Origin: a virus
IMG/VR virus record: IMGVR_UViG_3300032316_000337
Span: 1-22,697 of that record
Strand: one strand, 5' to 3'
Length of the DNA: 22,697 nt
Part shown: one piece after another, positions 1 through 6,672 of the stretch
How the letters are laid out: each line of letters begins with the position of its first letter
Numbering within the stretch: the stretch's first letter is position 1
Translations under genes and position numbers: made by a program
Notes under the pieces: model-generated
Seen by the model: the letters and a program-made list of their open reading frames with translations, nothing else
Database searches by the model: none
Told to the model about the DNA's origin: nothing

Positions 1-1164
1 ACCACCCCGTCCACCTACGTCGCCACGACCACAGCGGCATATTACGGCCCGCGCTTTGATTACGACCCTGTAACGCTTGCGCCAAGGGGCTTGCTGATCG
101 AAGAGCAGCGGGTGAATTTGTTGCTTAATAGCACGGGATTTGGGGCAAACTGGGCTTCTGGGGCGAACTCAACTGTAACTGCAAACGGTGGTTCAGCGCC
201 GGATGGCACCACTGCTGCGACACAGATTACACTAGTATCCGGTGTATCAAACAACCGTTACCTCGCCACCTCTGTAACTGTGACTTCGGGGTCGGCGTAT
301 ACTTTCTCTGTTTTTGTCAAGACGGTATCCGGCGCACTATTTCAAGCTGTCATACTGTTTGGGGCCACGGGTTCAGCGCGGGGCTGGTTAAACACATCAA
401 CCGGCGCTATCAGTGGGCTTACGTCTACAAATTACACAGGCGTGTCGATGGTAGCCACCAATTACGGTAATGGGTGGTGGCGCGTCGCACTAACTGCGAC
501 TGTCGTGACTGATATAGCTGTACAAGTTGAGACAGATCAGGCGTCTGCATCCGGCAACTATAGCGCTGCGCCCGGAGATGGCTATTTATTCTGGGGCGCA
601 CAACTCGAAGCAGGCTCCTTCGCCACCAGCTACATCCCCACAGTCGCCAGCCAAGTGACACGCAGCGCAGACGTAGCGTCGATGACAGGCACGAACTTCT
701 CTAGCTGGTATAACGCCAGCGAGGGTACGTTTGTGACTTCGGCTGATGCCGCTGCTTCGGGGGTAAACCGCGTTATTGTTGGCGGCGGCGCTCTTCCGAT
801 CTATCCGAATTACGTTCGGGCCGTAAACACTGGCGCAATATTTGATGGTAGCAGCGCAACGCCAACAGCAAACACTGTAACGACAGCCGCATTTAAGTTA
901 GCTACTGCGTACCAATCACCTACGTCGTATGCTTGCCTTGATGGCGGCGCAGTCAGTACAGGGTCTTACAACGGCAATTTTGCTTCTTTGACAAGCATTT
1001 CACTTGGCAATTCGGGAACTAGTACGCTATTCCTCAACGGCCACATCCGCTCCATTGCGTACTTCAACACGCGGCTTACAAACACCCAGCTACAGCAACT
1101 GACCGCACCGCCACTGGTCACGACACTCAGCCTCGACTTTATCAATGGAATATACGACGCATGA
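1..1164 (+). CDS. Tail/head spike fibre protein with carbohydrate-binding-like modules (5' partial)
   Basis: The reading frame is open from base 1, so the TTG at 91 is internal and the true start lies upstream. The visible 387 residues begin with the junction signature FDYDP..L.P.GLLIEEQRVNLL, followed by a beta-rich carbohydrate-binding-like module (Ser/Thr-rich, with WWRVALTATV and YLFWGAQLEAGSFATSY) and a LamG/concanavalin-like module ending in LFLNGHIRSIAYFNTRL. This resembles proteins annotated as phage head spike fibre domain proteins, which sit on the virion surface and bind host glycans. The last residues, LSLDFINGIYDA, look like the opening strand of the next repeat unit, which continues in the downstream gene. 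That gene starts at an ATGA overlap. Family assignment is from memory of the signature; the exact ligand cannot be told. Confidence 0.75.
   Translation, partial: TTPSTYVATTTAAYYGPRFDYDPVTLAPRGLLIEEQRVNLLLNSTGFGANWASGANSTVTANGGSAPDGTTAATQITLVSGVSNNRYLATSVTVTSGSAYTFSVFVKTVSGALFQAVILFGATGSARGWLNTSTGAISGLTSTNYTGVSMVATNYGNGWWRVALTATVVTDIAVQVETDQASASGNYSAAPGDGYLFWGAQLEAGSFATSYIPTVASQVTRSADVASMTGTNFSSWYNASEGTFVTSADAAASGVNRVIVGGGALPIYPNYVRAVNTGAIFDGSSATPTANTVTTAAFKLATAYQSPTSYACLDGGAVSTGSYNGNFASLTSISLGNSGTSTLFLNGHIRSIAYFNTRLTNTQLQQLTAPPLVTTLSLDFINGIYDA
95..120 (+). repeat. 26-bp perfect repeat shared by the two spike genes, copy 1
   Basis: These 26 bases, coding for the IEEQRVNL junction peptide, are identical to 1861-1886 in the next gene. 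A second, less perfect pair (about 595-680 and 2326-2408, encoding WGAQ.EAGSFATSYIPTVAS) marks the far edge of the same module. Identical module borders could serve as recombination points for swapping binding domains. Confidence 0.8.
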
Positions 1165-2864
1165 CAAACTATACATTCCAATCGCTATTCACCTTCACGC
1201 GCACCACCGCTGCGACGTTCGTTGGCAGCAATGGCCTGATCCAGACAACGCCAGCCAGCGTGAACTTGCTGCTGCAAAGTCAGGCGCTGGAGATCACTTG
1301 GTCGCGGGGTAATATACTTGCCTTCGGTTCTGGGTCAGTAATAGACGCCATTGCCGCTCCCGACGGAACAACGACAGCGGAATTTATTGTGCCAGACACA
1401 ACTGGCGGCGTGGCGCATTTCATGGCGCAGTCAGTAACTCACACTGCTGCCAGCTACACTATCTCGGCATATGTAAAAGCTGGCGCATACTCCAAGTTTG
1501 CCTTCCGTGAAAATACCACCGCTGGCAACTACGCAACATTCAACATCGGCACTGGCGCGGTTATTGAAACCAACGCTACAGCTTCTATCCAAAACGCAGG
1601 CAATGGCTGGTATCGCTGCACCTTAACCTACACTGGCGCTGCTGTTTCGCAGACTATGGGCCTTTATGTTCTCCCCGCTAGCTACACTTCAGGATCGCCA
1701 CATCTTTTCTTTTGGGCAGGAGATGGCACGTCTGGTCTATATATGTGGGGCGTTCAAGACGAACTCGGCAGCACAGCCACCACCTACACCCGCAACAACG
1801 GCGGCGTATACCCAGCACGCTTTGACTACGACCCCGCCACGCTCCAGCCGAAGGGCATCTTGATCGAAGAGCAGCGGGTGAATTTGCTGACGTATAGTGA
1901 GCAGTTTAATGATGTTAGCTGGATAAAAGCACGGGTTTCAATTACTGCTAATGCTACCGCATCCCCTGACGGAACGATTTCGGCAGATAAATTGGTTGAA
2001 GATACTGCTACCAATACACACGTTGCTTTTAAGGCGTCTGGGATAGCCAGCGGCACGCACACACTGTCTGTTTATGCCAAAGCTGACACTCGCGGATGGC
2101 TGTGTTTTGAGACAGATACATTAAACACTAGAGCATTTTTTAATATCGCAACAGGTGTTTTAGGGACGATTGGATCGGCGGTTACTGCTACAATAACTAA
2201 CGCTGGCAACGGTTGGTATCGCTGCACAATAACTGGCGCGTTTTTAGGAAATATATACTTAGCACCTGCTTCTGCGAACAATGTTGTTAACTACACCGGC
2301 GACGGCACAAGCGGCATCTTCATCTGGGGCGCACAAGTCGAAGCAGGCGCATTTGCCACAAGCTATATACCAACAGTCGCCAGCACAGTGACACGGGCGG
2401 CTGACGTATGCACCATCACCGCGCCGCTGTTCGCGCCTTGGTATAATGCTACGCAGGGGACGTTTGTTGTGAAAGCGAATGTTTTTGCCATCGCTTCGCA
2501 GAATGTGTTTAACGCAAACGATGGATCGGGCGCGAACCGGATTGTTCATTTTGCAGTCAATACATCATCTCAATACACAGTCACCGCTAGTTCAGTAGAT
2601 CAAGTGCTTTTGCAGCCGGGGACAATCTTGACAAATGCTGTCTACAATTTTGCATCTGCTTATGCAGCAAACAATTTTGCAGCCTCAATCGGGGGTGGGG
2701 CAGTGGTATCGGATACCTCTGGCTCCGTTCCAACAGGGTTGAACAAGTTGAGCATCGGAACGAGTGCTGCTGCCACAGCCGGTTACCTCAACGGCCACAT
2801 CCAATCCATCCAATATTACCCCGTCCGCCTTGCGGACTTCCAGCTACAGGCGTTAACGACATGA
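1161..2864 (+). CDS. Tandem spike fibre protein with two carbohydrate-binding-like modules
   Basis: This 567-residue protein is a paralogue of the upstream gene. It opens with FTFTRTTAATFVGSNGLIQ, then carries module A (about residues 30-215, with GNGWYRCTLTYTG and GLYMWGVQDELGS), the FDYDP..LIEEQRVNLL junction (about 225-243), module B (about 244-425, with GNGWYRCTITGAF and GIFIWGAQVEAGAFATSY), and a C-terminal LamG-like domain ending GYLNGHIQSIQYY. Modules A and B are plainly duplicated. I infer a glycan-binding surface fibre. In relatives that I recall, the FTFTR segment is preceded in the same protein by an LDF.SG strand; here that strand lies at the end of the upstream gene, so the two genes may be a split single protein. 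The start ATG overlaps the upstream stop (ATGA). Base composition is lower in GC than in the genes downstream. Confidence 0.75.
   Translation: MTNYTFQSLFTFTRTTAATFVGSNGLIQTTPASVNLLLQSQALEITWSRGNILAFGSGSVIDAIAAPDGTTTAEFIVPDTTGGVAHFMAQSVTHTAASYTISAYVKAGAYSKFAFRENTTAGNYATFNIGTGAVIETNATASIQNAGNGWYRCTLTYTGAAVSQTMGLYVLPASYTSGSPHLFFWAGDGTSGLYMWGVQDELGSTATTYTRNNGGVYPARFDYDPATLQPKGILIEEQRVNLLTYSEQFNDVSWIKARVSITANATASPDGTISADKLVEDTATNTHVAFKASGIASGTHTLSVYAKADTRGWLCFETDTLNTRAFFNIATGVLGTIGSAVTATITNAGNGWYRCTITGAFLGNIYLAPASANNVVNYTGDGTSGIFIWGAQVEAGAFATSYIPTVASTVTRAADVCTITAPLFAPWYNATQGTFVVKANVFAIASQNVFNANDGSGANRIVHFAVNTSSQYTVTASSVDQVLLQPGTILTNAVYNFASAYAANNFAASIGGGAVVSDTSGSVPTGLNKLSIGTSAAATAGYLNGHIQSIQYYPVRLADFQLQALTT
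1861..1886 (+). repeat. 26-bp perfect repeat shared by the two spike genes, copy 2
   Basis: This is identical to 95-120 and lies at the junction between modules A and B of the second spike gene. The flanking bases differ on both sides, so the identity is confined to the junction peptide. Confidence 0.8.
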
Positions 2865-3142
2865 CAGACTTATATCTCAAAACCCTGACCGAAGAGGACA
2901 TGGACGCAGCCTTGCTTGAGGCTGGCGTCATCGACGACGAGGGCAACCCGACGCCGGACTTCTCCGTCGATCAGATTGGCCCGTTCACGAAAGTCATTGG
3001 CTACGACGAAGAGGGCGAACCAATTGAGGAATATTATCCCGATTGGCACACCAACCTTCGCGGCAGCTTCGATGAGGATCAGTTGGCGCTGTTGACGCCA
3101 TTGACCGTCGAGCCAGTCGTGCCTTACCGCGTCTGGGCGTGA
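2861..3142 (+). CDS. Small acidic phage protein, unknown function
   Basis: This 93-residue, strongly acidic protein (many Asp/Glu, e.g. DLYLKTLTEEDMDAALLEAG and GYDEEGEPIEEYYPDWHTN) starts at an ATGA overlap with the spike gene. I see no signal peptide, membrane segment or catalytic motif. Small acidic proteins directly after a fibre gene are often fibre assembly or attachment factors, and its tight coupling to the spike gene is consistent with this, but nothing in the sequence proves it. Confidence 0.6.
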   Translation: MTDLYLKTLTEEDMDAALLEAGVIDDEGNPTPDFSVDQIGPFTKVIGYDEEGEPIEEYYPDWHTNLRGSFDEDQLALLTPLTVEPVVPYRVWA

Positions 3143-3843
3143 TGGACAACGCGTTCGACCTCCGGCTGTTCAAAGCCAAGAACCACATCGACGACGCGCT
3201 GGGCGTGCGTCCGATGCCTAGTCAGCGCGTGCCCAACCTCGGACCGGTGCCCAACCAACAGCCAATGCAGATACCGGGCAACCCGCAGCTCACCCCGCAG
3301 GGTATGGCCGTCTCAGGCCAACGGCAGGTCGGCCCCGGCATGGTCAGCGGCGGCGCGATGGTCGGCCCTCAAGGCTTTGGCGGCGGTGGCGTTAACTACA
3401 GCGCGCCGGTCGCGGGCGGTCAGCTCAATGTCGGCGCGTCGATGGACCCTCGCATGAAGATGGCCCAGATGCAGGCACAGTATAATCGCGGCCCGTTCAG
3501 CGTGGGCGCGCAGTATCAGCCGGGCGCTGGCGTCTCTGGCGGCGTCGGCTATCGGCAGGCGTTTGCCAAGGGCGGCCTCGCGATGGCCGAGGGCGGCGCA
3601 TGGACGCGTAAAGAGGGGCAGAACCCCGAGGGCGGCCTTAACGCCAAGGGCCGCGCATCGCTGCGCGCTCAGGGCCAAGACATCAAGCCGCCCGTCAGCG
3701 CCAAGCAGGCGAAGAAGTCACCGAAGGCCGCCGCACGTCGCAAGTCATTTTGCGCAAGAATGACAGGGATGGAGGGGCCGATGGAGGACGACAAGGGTCG
3801 CCCGACACGTAAAGCACTATCACTACGCAAATGGGATTGTTGA
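3142..3843 (+). CDS. Gly/Pro/Gln-rich virion-associated protein with C-terminal DUF6321 domain
   Basis: The ATG at 3142 overlaps the previous stop (TGATG); a GTG one codon earlier is an alternative start. About residues 20-140 are low complexity, rich in Gly, Pro, Gln and Met, with repeated GPGMVSGG/GAGVSGGVG-type runs. The C-terminal part matches what I recall of DUF6321: NPEGGLNAKGRASLRAQG, then RRKSFCARMTGMEGP, then KGRPTRKALSLRKWDC at the very end. DUF6321 has no known function but recurs in phages of aquatic bacteria. A FAKGGL peptide stands just before the domain. The protein ends in Cys, as does the protein at 4023-4418. I infer a virion or DNA-associated role from its basic C-terminus and its late-operon position. 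Confidence 0.7.
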   Translation: MDNAFDLRLFKAKNHIDDALGVRPMPSQRVPNLGPVPNQQPMQIPGNPQLTPQGMAVSGQRQVGPGMVSGGAMVGPQGFGGGGVNYSAPVAGGQLNVGASMDPRMKMAQMQAQYNRGPFSVGAQYQPGAGVSGGVGYRQAFAKGGLAMAEGGAWTRKEGQNPEGGLNAKGRASLRAQGQDIKPPVSAKQAKKSPKAAARRKSFCARMTGMEGPMEDDKGRPTRKALSLRKWDC

Positions 3844-3844
3844 C

Positions 3845-4021
3845 ATGAGCGATTTTGCAGTAAAACCCGTATGGGAAAAGAAACGCCCGAAGGATCTCGG
3901 CAAGCCGAAAGATCTGTCGGTAAAAAAGAAGAAATCTGCTAAGGCTCGCGCCAAGGCGGCTGGACGACCCTACCCAAATCTCGTTGATAATATGGCTGCG
4001 GCCCGCAAGAAAGGTAAGTGA
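3845..4021 (+). CDS. Small Lys-rich basic protein (58 aa)
   Basis: A short ORF begins with ATG one base after the preceding stop and ends one base before the next ATG. It reads MSDFAVKPVWEKKRPKDLGK, then a run of Lys-rich sequence (VKKKKSAKARAKAAGRPYPN), and ends NMAAARKKGK. The protein is extremely basic, which suggests binding to DNA or to an acidic partner. The tight fit between two coupled neighbours and the conserved-looking AKAAGRPYPNLVDN segment make it a real gene despite its size. No family function is known to me. Confidence 0.75.
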   Translation: MSDFAVKPVWEKKRPKDLGKPKDLSVKKKKSAKARAKAAGRPYPNLVDNMAAARKKGK

Positions 4022-4022
4022 C

Positions 4023-4418
4023 ATGGACGGTTTTAAAGACAGCACCAGAATGAAGTACATGTGTGGAGGCCCAGTGAAGAAGGCACGTGGCGGCATGATG
4101 GACGAGGGCATCTCCACGCGCCCCACAACGGACAGTGGCCGTCGCATGACGGACGCAGAACTCGGCATGACACCGGGCGGCGTAGACCCCGCCAAGAAGA
4201 AGCCAGTAGCAAAAGGCGTGGGCGCTATGTCTAACCGCGACATGGAACGCGCCAAGGCAGCGAAGCGCGTAAAAGGCATGAGCGACTTAGAGCGGGCGCG
4301 GGTTATGCCTGCCCGTCCGTTGCCCATGAAAAAAGGTGGCGTGCCCGCGCACAGCGATCGTCCGATGATCCGCCGCAACAAGGGCGGCCTGACCGCAATG
4401 CCAAAGGGCAAGTGCTAA
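4023..4418 (+). CDS. Basic Met/Gly/Lys-rich phage protein, unknown function
   Basis: I start this gene at the ATG at 4023, one base after the previous stop, giving 131 residues; an upstream in-frame start at 3984 would overlap the preceding gene heavily and is less likely. The protein is Lys/Arg/Met-rich, with repeated glycine turns: MCGGPVKKARGGMMDEG near the N-terminus and RRNKGGLTAMPKGKC at the C-terminus. It also contains MTDAELGMTPGGVDPAKKK. Like the DUF6321 protein two genes upstream it ends in Cys and carries an A[KR]GG-type motif. It is the last gene before an intrinsic terminator. The function is unknown; a virion or nucleic-acid-associated role is a guess from its charge. Confidence 0.65.
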   Translation: MDGFKDSTRMKYMCGGPVKKARGGMMDEGISTRPTTDSGRRMTDAELGMTPGGVDPAKKKPVAKGVGAMSNRDMERAKAAKRVKGMSDLERARVMPARPLPMKKGGVPAHSDRPMIRRNKGGLTAMPKGKC

Positions 4419-4426
4419 CATAAAAG

Positions 4427-4456
4427 AACTGCCCGCCTTGCTGGTGGGCAGTTTTT
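4427..4456 (+). terminator. Rho-independent terminator
   Basis: An 11-bp stem (AACTGCCCGCC, 4427-4437, pairing with GGTGGGCAGTT, 4443-4453, one G-T wobble) with a 5-base loop is followed by a T run (4452-4456). It lies 8 bases after the stop of the preceding gene and is the only strong terminator I found in the window, so it ends the spike/DUF6321 transcription unit. Confidence 0.9.
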
Positions 4457-4483
4457 GCGCTATACAACCCACGCTAGAGGTGC

Positions 4484-4513
4484 TTGCTGTCATCGGCTTG
4501 CTGCTGCGATAAC
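4484..4513 (+). promoter_or_regulatory. Possible promoter for the next operon
   Basis: In the 74-base gap after the terminator, TTGCTG (4484-4489) is followed after 18 bases by GATAAC (4508-4513), preceded by an extended -10 TGC. GCTTGCTG occurs twice here (4482-4489 and 4496-4503), which could be an operator-like direct repeat or chance. A start point is expected here because a terminator precedes it, but the boxes match the consensus only moderately. Confidence 0.3.
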
Positions 4514-4530
4514 AATCTGGGCACACAACT

Positions 4531-5517
4531 ATGGCATTTTCTAACACGGTTTCGCAGACGGTTTTCAATACGCGGCGCGTCATTGACAACGCGATCCGTC
4601 GTTGCAAACTGACGGCGCAACAGATCAGCGCCGAACACATCGACATAGCCAACGACCAGCTATATCTGTTCCTGTCCGACTTGGCCAACCAAGGCGCGCC
4701 GCTGTGGTGCATCGAGAAGCAGATATACCCGCTGTACGACGGCGTGGGCGACATCACAATGGCCGACGGCACCGTCGATATTCTGAACAGCAACTTCCGC
4801 ACGCTCCAGCCGGTGACCGGCACCAACACCACCACGTCAACGACGCGCACAGTTGCCTTCACCACAGACATTTTTGTATCTACAGTCGGTATATACTGGA
4901 CGGCCGCCGCCGTGCCTGTCGCCCTCGAGCGTTCGGACGACGGCGTGACGTGGTTCACCATCCAAACCGAGACGCCAACCGCCGTCGCGGGCGAGTGGAC
5001 GTGGTTCGATCTGGACAGCAGCGTAGCGGCCCCATACTTCCGCGTCCGCGCGACGACAGGGACGCTCAGTTTCAGCCAAATCTATCTGGCCAACACGCCG
5101 ACCGAGATCCCGTTGGCGCGCATGAACCGCGACGACTACACGAATTTGCCAAATAAGGCGTTCCAGTCGAACCGCCCGCTGCAATTTTGGTTCGATCGGC
5201 AAGTCAACAACCCAATAATGCACATGTGGCCGGTGCCAAACGAGGCCGCCACCGTCTGCCAGATCGTCGTGTGGCGTCAGCGCTACATTATGGACGTCGG
5301 CACCATGACGCAGGACGTCGAAGTGCCGCAGCGCTGGCTTGAGGCCATCGTCGCCGGCTTGGCGGCCAAAATGGCGCTTGAATTGGTCGAGGTTGACGTC
5401 AATATGATACCAATTCTGGACCAAAAGGCTGCCTCGGCCCTGTACATCGCGCAAATGGAAGAGCGCGACAACAGTCCGATGATGATTGCCCCCAATATTT
5501 CGCCGTACACAAGGTAA
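4531..5517 (+). CDS. Virion structural protein, probable head-tail adaptor/tail accessory factor with a beta-sandwich insert
   Basis: The 328-residue protein starts MAFSNTVSQTVFNTRRVIDN and has a helical N-terminal part (1-70) with NDQLYLFLSDLANQG and IEKQIYPLYDG. An inserted beta-sandwich follows (about 105-195: STVGIYWTAAAVPVALERSD, then VTWFTIQTE and PYFRVRATTG), which looks like an F5/8 type C or galactose-binding fold. The remainder returns to a structural core with RPLQFWFDRQVNNPIMHMWP and a helical end (WLEAIVAGLAAKMALELVEV). Proteins with this core occur in podovirus neck modules. I infer a neck or adaptor component. No Shine-Dalgarno is obvious. It opens the operon after the terminator. 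Confidence 0.55.
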   Translation: MAFSNTVSQTVFNTRRVIDNAIRRCKLTAQQISAEHIDIANDQLYLFLSDLANQGAPLWCIEKQIYPLYDGVGDITMADGTVDILNSNFRTLQPVTGTNTTTSTTRTVAFTTDIFVSTVGIYWTAAAVPVALERSDDGVTWFTIQTETPTAVAGEWTWFDLDSSVAAPYFRVRATTGTLSFSQIYLANTPTEIPLARMNRDDYTNLPNKAFQSNRPLQFWFDRQVNNPIMHMWPVPNEAATVCQIVVWRQRYIMDVGTMTQDVEVPQRWLEAIVAGLAAKMALELVEVDVNMIPILDQKAASALYIAQMEERDNSPMMIAPNISPYTR

Positions 5518-5526
5518 TTTAGCGCC

Positions 5527-5757
5527 GTGCCTGTATATCTCAACACACGCGGGAAGACCACACTCGGTATCGGCATTTGCGGCCGTTGCAGCCGCAAGTT
5601 CTCGCTTGACGACTTGTATCCAGACCCGAACTACCCCGGTTTGCGCGTCTGCAAGGACGACATGGACGAGTACGACCCGTATCGCCTACCCGCGCGGCAG
5701 CCTGAAGTCATTGCGCTTCAGTATCCGCGCCCCGACACACCGTTGGACGGTGTATGA
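5527..5757 (+). CDS. Small Cys-motif (zinc-ribbon-like) phage protein
   Basis: The protein has 76 residues with a GTG start nine bases after the previous stop. It carries C18-x2-C21 in GIGICGRCSRKF and a third Cys at 42 in GLRVCKDDMDEYD; an Asp nearby could be the fourth metal ligand, since no fourth Cys exists. The C-terminus is Pro-rich (YRLPARQPE). The pattern resembles half-zinc-ribbon proteins seen beside neck genes in podoviruses; I cannot name a function. It overlaps the next ORF at ATGA. Confidence 0.65.
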   Translation: MPVYLNTRGKTTLGIGICGRCSRKFSLDDLYPDPNYPGLRVCKDDMDEYDPYRLPARQPEVIALQYPRPDTPLDGV

Positions 5758-5969
5758 TGGAAATTTCAACGCTTGAGCCTATCGGTCCCAGTCTGTCTGG
5801 TGTCTCGACTGTTGCCGCGCGTGTAGATCTTGTCCGCCTGACGGCAGACTTGAGCCACACCACGGAAACACAAGGCGTGCTCCCCTTGTCCCGTGGCGGC
5901 ACCGGCGGCGGCCTGTCTCCTACCGCCGGTGCCACACATTGCGAAGTAAAGGATTACCATAATGGCTGA
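5754..5969 (+). CDS. Short ORF with fibre-type GGTG motif, possible fibre remnant or leader
   Basis: The ORF has 71 residues and begins at an ATGATG overlapping the previous stop; the second ATG (5757) is an alternative. The N-terminal part (EISTLEPIGPSLSGVSTVAA) precedes GVLPLSRGGTGGGL, the same GGTG fibre motif that recurs in the long fibre at 9999 and in the next gene (PTGGTGAATLTGY). The last 18 residues look unstructured and overlap the next start by 8 bases. It may be a small trimer-collar component or a truncated relic of a fibre whose repeats continue in the next gene. Existence as a protein is likely but unproven. Confidence 0.5.
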   Translation: MMEISTLEPIGPSLSGVSTVAARVDLVRLTADLSHTTETQGVLPLSRGGTGGGLSPTAGATHCEVKDYHNG

Positions 5970-6672
5970 CGTAAAAATCTCAGGTCTCCCCGCCGCCACT
6001 ACGCCGCTGGCGGGCACCGAACTCTTCGAGGTGGTTCAGTCTGGCGCGAGCAAGAAAGTCGCCGCGAGCGACATCGCGGCCACCGCCGCGAACGTGCGCA
6101 CTGTCCCCACTGGCGGCACCGGCGCGGCGACGCTGACCGGCTACGTCAAGGGCAACGGCACGGCGGCCATGACGGCCTCCGCGACTGTGCCTTTTTTAGA
6201 TGTCGCGGGCCGCGCGTATATCTTGGCTTACGACGTAAATGACCAGACAGGCAGCACGACAGTGGCCACTGCGGTCAGGATGGCGACAACCAGTTTTGGG
6301 GCTGGTATCACCATTGCGCCGGACGCAAGCGCCAACCTAACGCGCATCACGTTTGCTGCGGCAGGCACCTACATGCTCGCGCCAAGCCTTCAGTTCAAAA
6401 ACACCGACACAAACGACCACGACGCCACCATTTGGTTCCGCAAAGACGGGACCAATATCGCAAATTCTGCCTCAATTATGAACATACCAAGGGCCGCAGA
6501 TGGTGGGGCGGCGCTCTTCCAGATTGTATTTAACGAGCAAGTTACTGCGGGTCAGTACATCGAGGTCATGTGGCTCCCTGAAAACACCGCCGTAACCATC
6601 GACTTCCTCGCCGCAGGGGCAGTCGCCCCCGCCATACCCTCGGTAATTCTGGCTGCGCAAAGGATCGCGTAA
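5962..6672 (+). CDS. Short tail fibre with C1q/TNF-like C-terminal domain
   Basis: The N-terminal segment (MADVKISGLPAATTPLAGTE, then LFEVVQSGASKKV) is a common fibre head-binding module. It is followed by PTGGTGAATLTGYVKGNGTA, a fibre-repeat motif. From about residue 80 to the end (236) the sequence reads as a beta jelly roll: GITIAPDASANLTRITFAAA, GTYMLAPSLQFKN, ATIWFRKDGTNIANSA, FNEQVTAGQYIEVMWLPEN and a final SVILAAQRIA strand. This matches the strand order of C1q/TNF-like domains that cap several bacterial and phage fibres as trimeric receptor-binding tips. The assignment rests on pattern and not on a search. It overlaps the short ORF upstream, and its stop overlaps the next start (TAATG). 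Confidence 0.65.
   Translation: MADVKISGLPAATTPLAGTELFEVVQSGASKKVAASDIAATAANVRTVPTGGTGAATLTGYVKGNGTAAMTASATVPFLDVAGRAYILAYDVNDQTGSTTVATAVRMATTSFGAGITIAPDASANLTRITFAAAGTYMLAPSLQFKNTDTNDHDATIWFRKDGTNIANSASIMNIPRAADGGAALFQIVFNEQVTAGQYIEVMWLPENTAVTIDFLAAGAVAPAIPSVILAAQRIA

Noticed and set aside
1145-1175. Programmed -1 frameshift joining the two spike genes
   Set aside because: The frame relation is right, but no slippery heptamer or downstream structure is visible around the ATGA, so reinitiation or a simple split is more likely.
1-2864. Diversity-generating retroelement acting on the spike genes
   Set aside because: No reverse transcriptase gene lies in the window, and the repeated segments do not differ mainly at adenines. 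An element outside the window cannot be excluded.
3313-3678. Minus-strand Ala/His/Arg-rich ORF inside the DUF6321 gene
   Set aside because: It opposes a well-supported coupled gene and shows only composition-driven sequence.
3984-4022. Upstream in-frame start for the 131-residue basic protein
   Set aside because: It would overlap the 58-residue gene by 38 bases, while the ATG at 4023 fits the coupled spacing; similar early starts at 7516, 9906, 13401 and 16554 were dropped for the same reason.
4602-5156. Plus-strand 184-codon ORF rich in Arg and His overlapping the neck protein
   Set aside because: It is an out-of-frame shadow of the 328-residue neck protein with no recognisable features.
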